A DNA stretch of 64,000 bases from positions 62,001-126,000 of the forward strand of contig JAUSMA010000015.1 of the NCBI GenBank assembly GCA_030645475.1, given 5' to 3'. Made by a program: the position numbers and the translations under genes. Shown one piece after another: positions 26,516 to 35,676 of the stretch; within the stretch, counting starts at the first letter, position 1, and every line of letters begins with the position of its first letter. This DNA comes from Nitrospirota bacterium (GTDB taxonomy: Bacteria > Nitrospirota > Nitrospiria > Nitrospirales > Nitrospiraceae). Below the pieces are notes generated by a model, which saw only the letters and a program-made list of their open reading frames with translations, ran no database searches and was not told the origin of the DNA.

Positions 26516-26990
26516 CAGACGTCCTCCTTTGTGTTTAACCACCGCACGTGAACTCGGCCTCTGGCTCAAAGATCCATGTAAAGTCGACAAAACGCCGGCG
26601 AATATAACAACTGCCTTCCACCCATGTCAAGCATTCCAACTCGAGACCGACCCCTTCCCGCTCCGCGAATTTCTCACGGCCTCGCGCCTCACTTCATACT
26701 CACTTTGGTTCCACTGGCAATCGTCCGTTCTACCAGAGACTACTCAAAGCCCGTGCCAGAGTGCACATTCTGTGATGCATGATATTCCAGCTAGTTATGA
26801 TAGGTACGATCTCAGAGATCTTGGACGCCTTAAAATGGTGACACCATTGCGCCTCAGTCCCTACTGCGATGCCCCATCAATCGATCGAGTATGCCGAAGC
26901 CTCGTAGCTTCTCGTCAGCTACGTCCGTCTCTCACGGAACCGAGGTGTGAATGGGGTGAACCAATAAAAAAGACAACAACTTGAGGGCCG
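26516..26990. other. Gene-free 475 bp with one perfect palindrome
   Basis: No ORF with coding character is seen on either strand. This region lies upstream of the cytochrome c gene and downstream of the rodZ-like gene. A perfect 15-base palindrome, AATGGTGACACCATT, is at 26834-26848 and could be an operator or half of a hairpin. No T run follows it. Confidence 0.45.
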
Positions 26991-27929
26991 TTAGCGCTTG
27001 ACCACGATATCGCGAGCGACTTTACCACTCGGGCCGAATGGTTTTTGTGGCTTGCCATTGAGCTCGGCTTTCACCCCTCCGGCGTTACCCAACGTCAGGA
27101 TAAACTGATCCTGCCCCTTCCATCTGCCCTTTTCACCTGGTCGGAGCAAGGCCTCTTGAGGACTACCACCATCGATTTGGACCACGACCCAACTTAGTTC
27201 TGTTGCCTCAAGATCTAACACCAACTGTCCGTCCGTGGTCCCGGTCCCTTCGAGCGAAATCCCTCCCAATGGCCCATCGCTCCCCAACGAGGAGGGGGCA
27301 GGGGCGGTCGACTCGGGCATCGATGAAGTCAGCGGCACGGCTCCAGCCACTGGCCCAACAGTACTTCCCGTGCCTGTCTTGGCTGGCACGAGAGGGGACT
27401 CCCCCGATTTAGCCTTAGCGGCTGATGGAGAAACCGCTTCTGCCTGCGGGCTTGGCGGTGGCAGGGCCTGAGTTTCCTGAGCCGGTTGAATCGTCCGCTT
27501 GGAGGAAGAAGCCGGAAGATCTGAGCTCGAACGGCGCACCAGAAGCGACGACTGCTCACGGCTCAAGAGAAAAATGAGCGTGAAAATCGCAATGCCGATA
27601 GCAACCGCGACGGCCTTTCGATTCGATTGCCGCTTCCGCTCTTCTTCCGCCTGCCGGACTTTCAACCGCTCTCGTTCGATTTGCTTGTCGTAAAAAGCGC
27701 CAGCCGATTGCACAAATCGGTGGATCGCATCCTCTTCATCGAGGCCGAGAGATCTGGCATAGGACCGGACAAAACCTCGCGCAAACACCTGATCGGGCAG
27801 CTTGGCAAAATTCCCATCTTCCAACGCCTTCACAAAATCGGTTCGAATTCGCGTTTTGGCCGCGACCTCGTCGATTGTGAGCCCCTTGGTCTCTCGCACC
27901 TGTTTGAAAAATTCGCCGATCGATTCCAT
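26991..27929 (-). CDS. RodZ-like membrane protein with cytoplasmic helix-turn-helix
   Basis: The first ~75 residues are a Xre-like helix-turn-helix (TIDEVAAKTRIRTDFVKALE, GFVRSYARSLGLDEEDAI). A basic stretch (EERKRQSNRK) and one membrane span near residues 107-125 follow. A Pro/Ser-rich linker leads to a C-terminal beta domain of the DUF4115 type (ATELSWVVVQIDGGSPQEALLRPGE). This is the layout of RodZ, which links MreB filaments to the membrane and the cell-wall elongation machine. No mre gene is visible here. The upstream partner is a TPR lipoprotein, an arrangement like the pilF-rodZ pair of proteobacteria. It is the last gene of a long minus-strand run. Confidence 0.85.
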   Translation of the reverse strand: MESIGEFFKQVRETKGLTIDEVAAKTRIRTDFVKALEDGNFAKLPDQVFARGFVRSYARSLGLDEEDAIHRFVQSAGAFYDKQIERERLKVRQAEEERKRQSNRKAVAVAIGIAIFTLIFLLSREQSSLLVRRSSSDLPASSSKRTIQPAQETQALPPPSPQAEAVSPSAAKAKSGESPLVPAKTGTGSTVGPVAGAVPLTSSMPESTAPAPSSLGSDGPLGGISLEGTGTTDGQLVLDLEATELSWVVVQIDGGSPQEALLRPGEKGRWKGQDQFILTLGNAGGVKAELNGKPQKPFGPSGKVARDIVVKR

Positions 27930-27939
27930 AGGTATCTCT

Positions 27940-28629
27940 CTACGGCTTGAGCCGTGTCAGCAGTTCTTTCGCGGCTGCGGCATACTCGCCGCCCTTATCG
28001 AGCGTCGTCACCTTGATCAGCGTGTCCTTCGAACGCTGCTCGAATCCAAGTTTGTGATAGGCCCGTCCCAGCTCCAAATTTAACAAGGCGGGGGGAACAT
28101 TCGGCGGACTGACCACTAAAGCATCTTCGAACGCTTCCATCGCGCCTTGATAGTCGCCCTCGTGAGCCAGCGACCGACCGAGATGGAATCGGGCCAGATC
28201 CGGGGTCGTATAGACGGGATTGGCTAATGCCTGATGAAACGATGCAATCGCGTCCTTCCATCGCCCCTGCTTCTGCAGGACCTGACCGAGATAGGTGTAG
28301 GCCTCTGAGTAATTCTCATCAAGCGCTGTCGCAGCCCTGAGCTCTTCTTCCGCTTGAGGCAATTTCCCCTGCACCGCCAAAATATGGCCGAGCCCATATC
28401 GCGCTTCCTTGTTACCAGGGTCCAGCTTCAACGCCTTCTGAAACGATACATAGGCCTTCTGCTGATCATATTCCAGGCTCGCGATACCTTCCTGGTAATA
28501 GCCTTTTGATTTCTGCATCGACTCTTCAGAAGTTGCACAGCCTGGCAGCCATCCGATCACCAGACCCAAGGCGACCAGTGAACATATCCGTACTCGAACA
28601 ATAGGAACGACGGAAGCCATATTCGTCAC
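27940..28629 (-). CDS. TPR-repeat lipoprotein (PilF/PilW-like)
   Basis: A lipoprotein signal (ALGLVIGWLPGCATSEE) precedes four to five tetratricopeptide repeats between residues ~45 and 220, for example AYVSFQKALKLDPGNKEARYGLGHILA and EAYTYLGQVLQKQGRWKDAIASFHQAL. The repeats build a helical scaffold for protein contacts, probably at the outer membrane. PilF-like proteins help PilQ secretin assembly, but no pilus genes are in the window. It overlaps the kinase gene stop by four bases and precedes the rodZ-like gene by ten bases, so all three are likely co-translated. Confidence 0.82.
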   Translation of the reverse strand: MTNMASVVPIVRVRICSLVALGLVIGWLPGCATSEESMQKSKGYYQEGIASLEYDQQKAYVSFQKALKLDPGNKEARYGLGHILAVQGKLPQAEEELRAATALDENYSEAYTYLGQVLQKQGRWKDAIASFHQALANPVYTTPDLARFHLGRSLAHEGDYQGAMEAFEDALVVSPPNVPPALLNLELGRAYHKLGFEQRSKDTLIKVTTLDKGGEYAAAAKELLTRLKP

Positions 28630-29540
28630 GAAATGTCCTCGAAATGGGTCAACTGCTTAAAGGCTCGAAAACGGTCTTGCACCTCTTTGTAGTCCAGGAT
28701 TCGCAAACGGTCAAGACTAAAGGCTTCTACGGTAAATGACGCCATCACGCTTCCGAAGATAATAGCCTGTTTGAACGCCTCGACCGAGCGATTGCCGGTC
28801 GCCGTCAGATAGCCCAAAAATCCGCCGGCAAAGGTATCCCCTGCACCGGTTGGATCGCGCACATCTTCAAGCGGAAAGGCCGGAGCTCCAAACACCTGCT
28901 TCTGATTGAACATCAAGACCCCATATTCCCCACGCTTGATGATGAGATGCTTGGGCCCGCGTGCCAGTATTTTCTGTGCAACCTTCACAAGATTCGTATG
29001 TTCGCCGAGTGCCCGAGCCTCCCCATCGTTAATGATGAGGATATCGACCTTCTCCAAGACCCGCCACAGCGCCTCCCGCTTGCCGTTGATCCAGAAATTC
29101 ATCGTATCGCACGCGACGAGGGGCGGACGCGGAAGTTTCTGCAAGACATCCAACTGGAGCTCGGGATCGATGTTGCCCAAGAATAAAAGATCCGGGGATC
29201 GGTAGGCCTCAGGGATCTTGGGGCGAAACGTTTCGAAGACGTTGAGCTTCGTGTCGAGCGTATGCGCTTCGTTCAGCTGATGTGTGTATTCCCCCTTCCA
29301 GCGAAAGGTCTCTCCCGGCCGCCGCTCCAACCCCGTCACATCGATACCACGGCTCTTGAGGAACGCCAGATGCTGCGGAGGAAAGTCTTCCCCCACAACA
29401 GCGATAAGATCCACGCTGGTAAAGTAACTGGCCGCCGTCGAAAAATAGGTGGCCGACCCTCCCAGAACCTCACTGACTTCTCCGAAGGGTGTCTTCACCG
29501 TATCAAGCGCGACCGACCCGACCACAAGCAACTTCCCCAT
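28626..29540 (-). CDS. PfkB-family sugar/nucleoside kinase
   Basis: The 304-residue cytoplasmic kinase starts GKLLVVGSVALDTVKTPFGEV and has the C-terminal signature DPTGAGDTFAGGFLGYL, in which the Asp is the catalytic base. The early GGSATYFSTAASYF segment matches the substrate-lid region. The family includes ribokinase, adenosine kinase and fructokinases. The adjacent methylthioadenosine phosphorylase gene, three bases upstream, points to nucleoside or 5-methylthioribose-related salvage. The exact sugar cannot be read from motifs. Confidence 0.88.
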   Translation of the reverse strand: MGKLLVVGSVALDTVKTPFGEVSEVLGGSATYFSTAASYFTSVDLIAVVGEDFPPQHLAFLKSRGIDVTGLERRPGETFRWKGEYTHQLNEAHTLDTKLNVFETFRPKIPEAYRSPDLLFLGNIDPELQLDVLQKLPRPPLVACDTMNFWINGKREALWRVLEKVDILIINDGEARALGEHTNLVKVAQKILARGPKHLIIKRGEYGVLMFNQKQVFGAPAFPLEDVRDPTGAGDTFAGGFLGYLTATGNRSVEAFKQAIIFGSVMASFTVEAFSLDRLRILDYKEVQDRFRAFKQLTHFEDIS

Positions 29541-29543
29541 AGT

Positions 29544-30443
29544 TCACCGAGTTCCTTTCTTCACTGGAACAGCCCGATCTATCAATAAAGCCAGCTTCCT
29601 CCTGAGCGCGACCGGCATCCGATCTGGCGCCGTAATAATGGCATCCTGCAACGCGCGTTGACAGCGGCACGATGTGACGGCTGCCACCGCAGGCATCACC
29701 GTCCGCAACAGTTGCTTGGCCAGCATGACATTCTGGCGGAGCGTCGCCAGGATGCCTTCGACGGTGACGGCCTCTTCCGTCTCATGCCAACAATCGTAAT
29801 CGGTCGCCAAGGCCACTGTGGCATAACAGAGCTCTGCCTCGCGTGCCAGCTTGGCCTCAGGAAGATTCGTCATGCCGATGACGCTCGCACCCCACTGACG
29901 ATACAGCCTGGACTCCCCTTTCGTCGAGAATTGCGGCCCTTCGATGCACAGGTAGACACCTCCCTGATGCACCGTGGCGCCAACCGCGCGGGTCGCCTCC
30001 AGCAATGCCGCACCAAGCGAGGCACAGACTGGATCGCCAAACGCCACATGCGCGACAATTCCTCCCTCAAAGAAGGTCGACACCCGCCGCTTGGTAAGAT
30101 CGATGAATTGATCGGGCAGCACCACGTCTCCCGGCTTGATCGACTCCTTCATACTCCCAACGGCACTCACAGAAATCACCCGACTCACCCCGAGCGACTT
30201 CAAGGCATAGATATTCGCGCGGTAGTTGATTTCGGACGGATTGATCCGATGGCCTCGTCCATGCCGTGAGAGAAACGCAATACGAATTCCGTCCAGCTCG
30301 CCGAGGATCAACTTGTCGGAGGGAGCCCCGAAGGGGGTTTTGACTGCGAGCTCCTTCACCTTCCGAAGCCCTTCGATATCGTAGAGCCCGCTACCGCCAA
30401 TGATCCCGATGTCTGCGCGCGTACCCGGTCCCTGTCGTCTCAT
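29544..30443 (-). CDS. mtnP: S-methyl-5'-thioadenosine phosphorylase
   Basis: The 299-residue enzyme is a trimeric-type purine nucleoside phosphorylase family member. Key stretches are IGIIGGSGLYDIEGL, FLSRHGRGHRINPSEINYRANIYALKSLGV, CIEGPQFSTKGESRLYRQWG, VIGMTNLPEAKLAREAELCYATVALATDYDCWHE. It cleaves methylthioadenosine, a by-product of polyamine synthesis, to adenine and 5-methylthioribose-1-phosphate. The ~10 residues before ADIGIIGG are extra. It overlaps miaA by four bases and precedes the PfkB kinase gene. Confidence 0.93.
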   Translation of the reverse strand: MRRQGPGTRADIGIIGGSGLYDIEGLRKVKELAVKTPFGAPSDKLILGELDGIRIAFLSRHGRGHRINPSEINYRANIYALKSLGVSRVISVSAVGSMKESIKPGDVVLPDQFIDLTKRRVSTFFEGGIVAHVAFGDPVCASLGAALLEATRAVGATVHQGGVYLCIEGPQFSTKGESRLYRQWGASVIGMTNLPEAKLAREAELCYATVALATDYDCWHETEEAVTVEGILATLRQNVMLAKQLLRTVMPAVAAVTSCRCQRALQDAIITAPDRMPVALRRKLALLIDRAVPVKKGTR

Positions 30444-31450
30444 GCCTGGCCCTCAAGTGTCAGAAGAAATCGTTCGACCTGCCCAATCACCAACTCAGCC
30501 GTATGCGCGACAGATTCCGAATGCTCGATCGTCAGCCACTGCACTCCCGGCTCCTTTCGAAACCAGGTCATTTGTCGCTTGGAAAAATGTCTCGTGTCCC
30601 GTTTGAAGCGACGAACCATCTCCGCCGTATCGTACTCGCCGGCCAAGTGCTCGGCCACCTGTCGATACCCCAAGCCCTTCATGGCCGAGCTGTCACGCTG
30701 ATACCCCAGGGAGAGAAGGTGTGTCGTCTCTTCTATCAAACCATGAGCCAGTTGCCAATCGATTCGCTCCTCGATACGCCGATACAACGCATCGCGGTCA
30801 CGATTCAGGCCGATGATCAACGAGCAAAATGGCCGCTCGGCAAACGCATGCTCCTGCTGAAACTCCGACATGCGCCGTCCAGACAGCTGGTACACCTCCA
30901 GTGCACGGATGACTTTCGATTCATCGCGTGGATGCAGCCGAGCCGCAGCCACAGGGTCAACGCCTATGAGTCGCGCGTAGAGGCGATCGAGCCCCTGCTC
31001 CTTTGCCTCCTGCCTCAAGGCCGCCCGCAGAATTGGATCGGCCAGTGGGGCATCGCACAAGCCCTTGAGAAGGGTCCGCACGTAGAGCCCTGTGCCACCC
31101 ACCACCAGGGGAAGGCGGTGATCCCGATAGAGACGATCGATCTCATCGACCGCCTGACCGCGATACAATCCTGCATTAAACGGTTCATCGGGATTGACGA
31201 GATCGATCAGACGGTGAGGAACCGCCTGGCGCTCCTCCTGGGCCGGCTTGTCCGTCCCGATATCCATCCCGCGATAGACTTGCCGGGAATCTGCTGTGAG
31301 CACTTCGGTTTCGAACGCCTTCGCGACCTCGACCGCAACACGGCTCTTCCCAACAGCAGTCGGTCCAAGAATCACGACCACAGGCTTACAACGGACATGT
31401 CTGTCGGACAGACGATGTATCACCCGAGTCGGAATAGCCATCATGTCCAT
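30440..31450 (-). CDS. miaA: tRNA dimethylallyltransferase
   Basis: MiaA adds a dimethylallyl group to A37 of tRNAs that read UNN codons. The 336-residue protein shows the P-loop LGPTAVGKS, TADSRQVYRGMDIGTDKP, VGGTGLYVRTLLKGL and a C-terminal tRNA-binding helix region (GLGYRQVAEHL, KRDTRHFSKRQMTWFRK). It overlaps the end of mutL by ten bases, the classic mutL-miaA gene pair. The start lies a little upstream of the P-loop with ~25 extra residues, and an internal start is possible. Confidence 0.94.
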   Translation of the reverse strand: MDMMAIPTRVIHRLSDRHVRCKPVVVILGPTAVGKSRVAVEVAKAFETEVLTADSRQVYRGMDIGTDKPAQEERQAVPHRLIDLVNPDEPFNAGLYRGQAVDEIDRLYRDHRLPLVVGGTGLYVRTLLKGLCDAPLADPILRAALRQEAKEQGLDRLYARLIGVDPVAAARLHPRDESKVIRALEVYQLSGRRMSEFQQEHAFAERPFCSLIIGLNRDRDALYRRIEERIDWQLAHGLIEETTHLLSLGYQRDSSAMKGLGYRQVAEHLAGEYDTAEMVRRFKRDTRHFSKRQMTWFRKEPGVQWLTIEHSESVAHTAELVIGQVERFLLTLEGQA

Positions 31451-33273
31451 CCAACCCGGCCGAACAGCTTGGCGAGTTCATCGGTCGAAAGGCGAAACGC
31501 GGTGCGGCGCCCATGCGGGCACGTCGTGATCAAGCCCTCCTCCACCCAATCCTGAATCAGCTGTTGAATTTCAGGAAGCGCCATGGTTCGTCCGGCTCGC
31601 ACCGCCCCATGGCAGGCAAGAGACGCCAGCACGGGCTGTACCCGCAAGTCCAGCGACGGAACCTTGTCCCATTCGGTCACATCGTCAAGCAGATCCTCCA
31701 CCAACGCCGACATATCCACCTTGCCAAGGCCAACCGGCACGCCGCGAATCGCCACAGCCGTGGCACCAAACGGCTCAATCAAGAGGCCGAGCTTCTCCAG
31801 GTCATCACCACGCTTCAGTAACAACGTGCTCTGGGTGGCTGACAGCTCGATCAGCTCCGGAATCAAGAGCGGCTGCGACGGGATGTTCCGGCTTTGCCAG
31901 CCCCGCCACAGCCGTTGGAAGAGGACACGCTCGTGCGCCGTATGCTGATCGATCACTTGGAGTTCTTCACCCACCTGCGCCACGAGATAGGTCCGACGAA
32001 TTTGTCCAAACGGCACGATGAGGGGTTTCTCTGTCCGCTGATAGTCGGCAACTGCCTCATGAGCAAAGGCCAACTGACTTCCCTCAATGCTGCCGGATCG
32101 GAGGATAGCGTCATTCGAAGGAATTCTGGAATCCCGCGTAGAACCTGATATCGGTGCGGCCTGACGAGAGCTCTGAAAGGAGGAAGCCTCTCGCCCGACC
32201 GTGGGAACGAACTCCGGGGCCTTCTCCGACAGCCCTGTCGGCGCGAGACCCACCGTGGCCGTCCGTTCGGAACCGCCGAGTGCATGACGGACGGACTGGC
32301 GCACCAACTGATGGAGCGATTCTGTGTCAGCGAAACGGACTTCCTTCTTCGTGGGATGCACGTTGACATCCAGTCGATCCGGCTCGATATCCAAAAAGAG
32401 GACGAACGTCGGGTGTGATCCCTTGGGAAGAAACGATCCATACCCATCCATGACCGCATGAAATACGGTTGCGTTACGGACCGGACGCCGGTTCACAAAC
32501 AATTCCTGCGGCATCTTCGAGGATCGTGCATGAACAGGATCGACCATGACGCCGCGAATCGAGAGGCCTCCTGCCCGGCCCCTCACCTCAATGGTTCGGT
32601 CGAGAAACGCCGGACGATAGACTTGGAGGATTCGATCCCGATCCGATGCCACAGCGGGGTAATTGAGGATCTCTTGGCCGTTATGGGTAAGACGAAAATG
32701 CACCGACGGCCAGGCCAGACCTGCAAGCTGCACGGCATGATTGATATGGGAAAACTCGGTTGTGGTCGTCTTGAGGAACTTCTTTCTCGCCGGTTGATTG
32801 AAAAACAGGTTGGAGACTTCGATCCTGGTGCCGGGCACGGCAGGCGCATCGAGAATTGCGCTGCCCGCTCCTGCGATCAGGGTGAGCTGTGCGCCCACCG
32901 TATCCTGCCTGGTCGACGTCGTCACCAGCACGTGAGACACGGACGCGATGCTCGGAAGGGCCTCGCCGCGAAAACCCATCGTCGTCACCGAGGCCAGATC
33001 CCGATCTGACCGGAGCTTGCTGGTGGCATGCCGCTCGAAGGCACGGGGAAGGTCCGCACGGCTGATGCCCTCTCCATCATCCGTCACACGAATGAGGGCC
33101 AGCCCGCCATCTTTCACATCGATCGTGATATGCAGGCCGCCGGCATCGAGACTATTCTCCAGCAACTCTTTGACGACGGCGGCAGGGCGCTCGACGACCT
33201 CGCCGGCCGCGATGCGGCTGATCACATCGTCTGGAAGAACCTGGATTTTGGCGGTGCAACTGGCCGCGGGCAT
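31441..33273 (-). CDS. mutL: DNA mismatch repair protein MutL
   Basis: The N-terminal GHKL ATPase (residues 1-335) shows VVKELLENSLDAGG, TDDGEGI and GFRGEALPSIASV. A linker follows to about 415, then the dimerisation and endonuclease-type domain. The nicking motif DQHAx2Ex4E appears as D442-Q-H-T-A-H-E448-R-V-L-F-Q453, so Ala is Thr and the last Glu is Gln. The downstream motifs ACHGAVRAG and CPHGR are present in altered form. Whether it still nicks DNA is therefore uncertain. It works with MutS in mismatch repair. The tail overlaps miaA. Confidence 0.95.
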   Translation of the reverse strand: MPAASCTAKIQVLPDDVISRIAAGEVVERPAAVVKELLENSLDAGGLHITIDVKDGGLALIRVTDDGEGISRADLPRAFERHATSKLRSDRDLASVTTMGFRGEALPSIASVSHVLVTTSTRQDTVGAQLTLIAGAGSAILDAPAVPGTRIEVSNLFFNQPARKKFLKTTTTEFSHINHAVQLAGLAWPSVHFRLTHNGQEILNYPAVASDRDRILQVYRPAFLDRTIEVRGRAGGLSIRGVMVDPVHARSSKMPQELFVNRRPVRNATVFHAVMDGYGSFLPKGSHPTFVLFLDIEPDRLDVNVHPTKKEVRFADTESLHQLVRQSVRHALGGSERTATVGLAPTGLSEKAPEFVPTVGREASSFQSSRQAAPISGSTRDSRIPSNDAILRSGSIEGSQLAFAHEAVADYQRTEKPLIVPFGQIRRTYLVAQVGEELQVIDQHTAHERVLFQRLWRGWQSRNIPSQPLLIPELIELSATQSTLLLKRGDDLEKLGLLIEPFGATAVAIRGVPVGLGKVDMSALVEDLLDDVTEWDKVPSLDLRVQPVLASLACHGAVRAGRTMALPEIQQLIQDWVEEGLITTCPHGRRTAFRLSTDELAKLFGRVGWT

Positions 33274-33339
33274 GGGGCTAGGCTCCAGGGGACGCCGGCA
33301 ACAAGGGCGCGCCGGCGAACGGTTTCGAGAACCGTCCGG

Positions 33340-34134
33340 TCATCGAATTTCGGCGAGCTTGCTCTTGGCCAACTTCGCCTCGTCCGACGTAGGAAACTCT
33401 TCGATGACGCGTTTGAGATGCTTCTTCGATTTCACGAGATCTCCGGTCTCTCCCGCCGCAAGCCCTGACTTGAAGAGCGCTGCAGGCACCTTCTCATTTC
33501 CCGGAAACTCTGTCGTAAGATACTCGAACGCTTGGATCGCGCGCACATAGTCTTTCTGCTGATAGGACGACTCCCCCAGCCAGTAATAGCCGTTCGGCGT
33601 CAGCGACGTGCCAGGGAAGTCTTTCACAAATCGCTGAAAGCCCGCCACGGCAAGATCGTATTTCCCATTGAGATAATCGTTGTACGCCAGATTGAACGCC
33701 GACGTCGGGGTAATCGTCGGAACACCGGGCATCATCGTCGGCACATCCGATGCCGACGCGGGCTTCTGCGGTTTGGAGGGACGGGCCGGCTCTCCCGGAA
33801 CCGGGTCCATCTTGGGCGCAGCCGGAACACTCGGTATCTCCTCTGATTTGGCCGCCATCCGGTTTTCCATTTTCTGGATCCGGGCAGACAACTCATCGAT
33901 TTTCGGATCAACCTTCGGCTTGGCCGATTCGCTATCCTTCACCCGTTCCAGCGACTCCAAACGTCGTTGCAGGGCATCTAACCGTTTTTGATCCTGATCT
34001 TGCGACTTCGACACCGTTGCCAAATTGTCACGCAGCTCGACAAAGTCCGCATGTTTGGCACATCCGGCGAGCAACAGGCCTGCCAAGGCCATCATCACAC
34101 CCGATCGCACAAATCCGGTTTTCTTGTACATCAC
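33340..34134 (-). CDS. CpoB/YbgF-type periplasmic protein (copy 1)
   Basis: A lipoprotein signal (MALAGLLLAGCAK) leads to an N-terminal coiled coil (residues ~30-95), a Pro/Ser-rich linker, and a C-terminal TPR domain (about 145-264). TPR marks are FNLAYNDYLNGKYDLAVAGF, YYWLGESSYQQKDYVRAIQAF and FPGNEKVPAALFKSGL. CpoB coordinates Tol-Pal action with cell-wall synthesis during constriction. It is usually soluble in enterobacteria, whereas here it is lipidated. It lies downstream of a longer paralogue in the tol operon. Confidence 0.88.
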   Translation of the reverse strand: MMYKKTGFVRSGVMMALAGLLLAGCAKHADFVELRDNLATVSKSQDQDQKRLDALQRRLESLERVKDSESAKPKVDPKIDELSARIQKMENRMAAKSEEIPSVPAAPKMDPVPGEPARPSKPQKPASASDVPTMMPGVPTITPTSAFNLAYNDYLNGKYDLAVAGFQRFVKDFPGTSLTPNGYYWLGESSYQQKDYVRAIQAFEYLTTEFPGNEKVPAALFKSGLAAGETGDLVKSKKHLKRVIEEFPTSDEAKLAKSKLAEIR

Positions 34135-34136
34135 GG

Positions 34137-35603
34137 TTATCGCGACTCCTTCAACTGGGATAGTTTATCGGACGCTTTACCTGCCTCAGGACTCCGTGGA
34201 TACAACGTTACCACCTGTTTGAAGGCCGAAGAGGCGCGCTTCTTATCTTTCATCGCCAAGTAGGCATAGCCCTTCTTTAAGATCGCGGCCGGGACTTTCT
34301 CGCTCTGGGGAAAATCCAGTTCGACACGATCGTACGAATCGATCGCCTGCCGGTAATCCTTCTTGCCGTAGTGCGACTCACCGAGCCAATACCGCGCGTT
34401 GGGGGACAGATCCGAGCTTGGATAGTCCCGCAAAAATGCGGCAAACCCCTGTCGGGCTCCATCGAGATCCCCATCACGAAAGAGGGCCAGTAGCCGTTCG
34501 TACTCAAGTTTGTCGGAATGCTCCCCACTCTGGCTGACTTGTGGACGCGGCGACTCCTCAGATTCGCTTGTCGATGCCGCCGCCTCAGCCTGCACAGGAA
34601 GTGCTGCCGACGGCGTAACCGGCTCAACTTTTGTGGTATCAGACGAAGGCATCGGCGCCGATCGAGGGGCCGGCTTCGACGCTGATTGACGGGCCCCGGC
34701 CTTGTTCCCCCCACGCACATGTGTGTTCTGGGCGGCCTGATCGACGGCTGTGGAGAGTGCATCCAGACGACGGTCCTGCTCATCGAAACGAGCCGCGAAC
34801 TTCTGCGCAACAGACGCGACGCTCTTATTGACCTCGCCTAAGTGACTGGTCACGGATTTATTCATCTCGTTGATATGGGTCGTCGAGGCTTTATTCGTCT
34901 GCTCTTCTTGACTGACTCGCTCGCTCAATCCCGTCAGCGAATCCTTGAACCCCGTCAAGGACTGACTGAACTGCGCGAACTTGGCGGCCAGTTGGTCCTG
35001 GCGGTTTTGACTGTCCGCCGCAGCCTTACGCTGCTCCTCAAGACGGGCATCCACATTCTTCATGAGTGCGCTGTTGGTCTTCTGCACGGCCTCGATCAGT
35101 TCTTTTCGCAGAATCTCCATCTGCTTATTGACGTCGTCGAGACGGCTGTTCATCTCGGTTCTGAACTGGTCACGGTCCGCTTTGGTCTTCACATCCTGGG
35201 CATTCAAACTTTCACGAACCTGCGCATAACGATTGGCGTTGTCTGTATCCAGTTTGCCCGCCAGCTGTTCCAACTTCTTGGTTTGCTGTTCAAGTACCCC
35301 CGAACGTTGCTTCAGGTCCTCCTGCTTACCCTGGAGCTCCTGGGCCTGATGTAATGCCCGCTCCAATTCACCCCGCAACTGCGGCAGCTCCTGCTCCCGA
35401 AGCACCGAAATCTCCTGACTCTGTCGCGCACGGGTCTGCGCCGACTCATCGCTCGTCTGCTTGATGCGCTGCTGAAGATTCTTTTCCGTCCGTTTAAGAT
35501 CAGCTTCTTGCGCAACGCAGCCAGGCGACAGCAACGCACAGATCAGACTGATCGTCGTCCAGGCTCCCCTTGTATCCGAATGGTTCCACATTGTTTCACC
35601 CAC
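34137..35603 (-). CDS. CpoB/YbgF-like protein with long coiled coil (copy 2)
   Basis: The 488-residue protein has a lipoprotein-like signal (ICALLSPGCVAQ). A very long coiled coil covers about residues 35-290, far longer than in normal CpoB. A Ser/Pro/Ala linker follows, then a C-terminal TPR domain (about 370-488) clearly related to that of the next gene (LFRDGDLDGARQGFAAFL, ARYWLGESHYGKKDYRQAI, FPQSEKVPAAILKKGYAYL). The tandem arrangement suggests duplication followed by growth of the coiled coil, which could span the periplasm. It lies between pal and copy 1, so a Tol-Pal role is likely. Confidence 0.85.
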   Translation of the reverse strand: MGETMWNHSDTRGAWTTISLICALLSPGCVAQEADLKRTEKNLQQRIKQTSDESAQTRARQSQEISVLREQELPQLRGELERALHQAQELQGKQEDLKQRSGVLEQQTKKLEQLAGKLDTDNANRYAQVRESLNAQDVKTKADRDQFRTEMNSRLDDVNKQMEILRKELIEAVQKTNSALMKNVDARLEEQRKAAADSQNRQDQLAAKFAQFSQSLTGFKDSLTGLSERVSQEEQTNKASTTHINEMNKSVTSHLGEVNKSVASVAQKFAARFDEQDRRLDALSTAVDQAAQNTHVRGGNKAGARQSASKPAPRSAPMPSSDTTKVEPVTPSAALPVQAEAAASTSESEESPRPQVSQSGEHSDKLEYERLLALFRDGDLDGARQGFAAFLRDYPSSDLSPNARYWLGESHYGKKDYRQAIDSYDRVELDFPQSEKVPAAILKKGYAYLAMKDKKRASSAFKQVVTLYPRSPEAGKASDKLSQLKESR

Positions 35604-35676
35604 TATGATAAAGGAATTCCCTGCACTCGCGTCATGGACAACGAAGTCTCACCCATCGCAACAACGAATACGACGC

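Noticed and set aside
30503-31555. 350-codon plus-strand frame opposite miaA and mutL
   Set aside because: It overlaps two genes with diagnostic motifs on the opposite strand, so it is a shadow.
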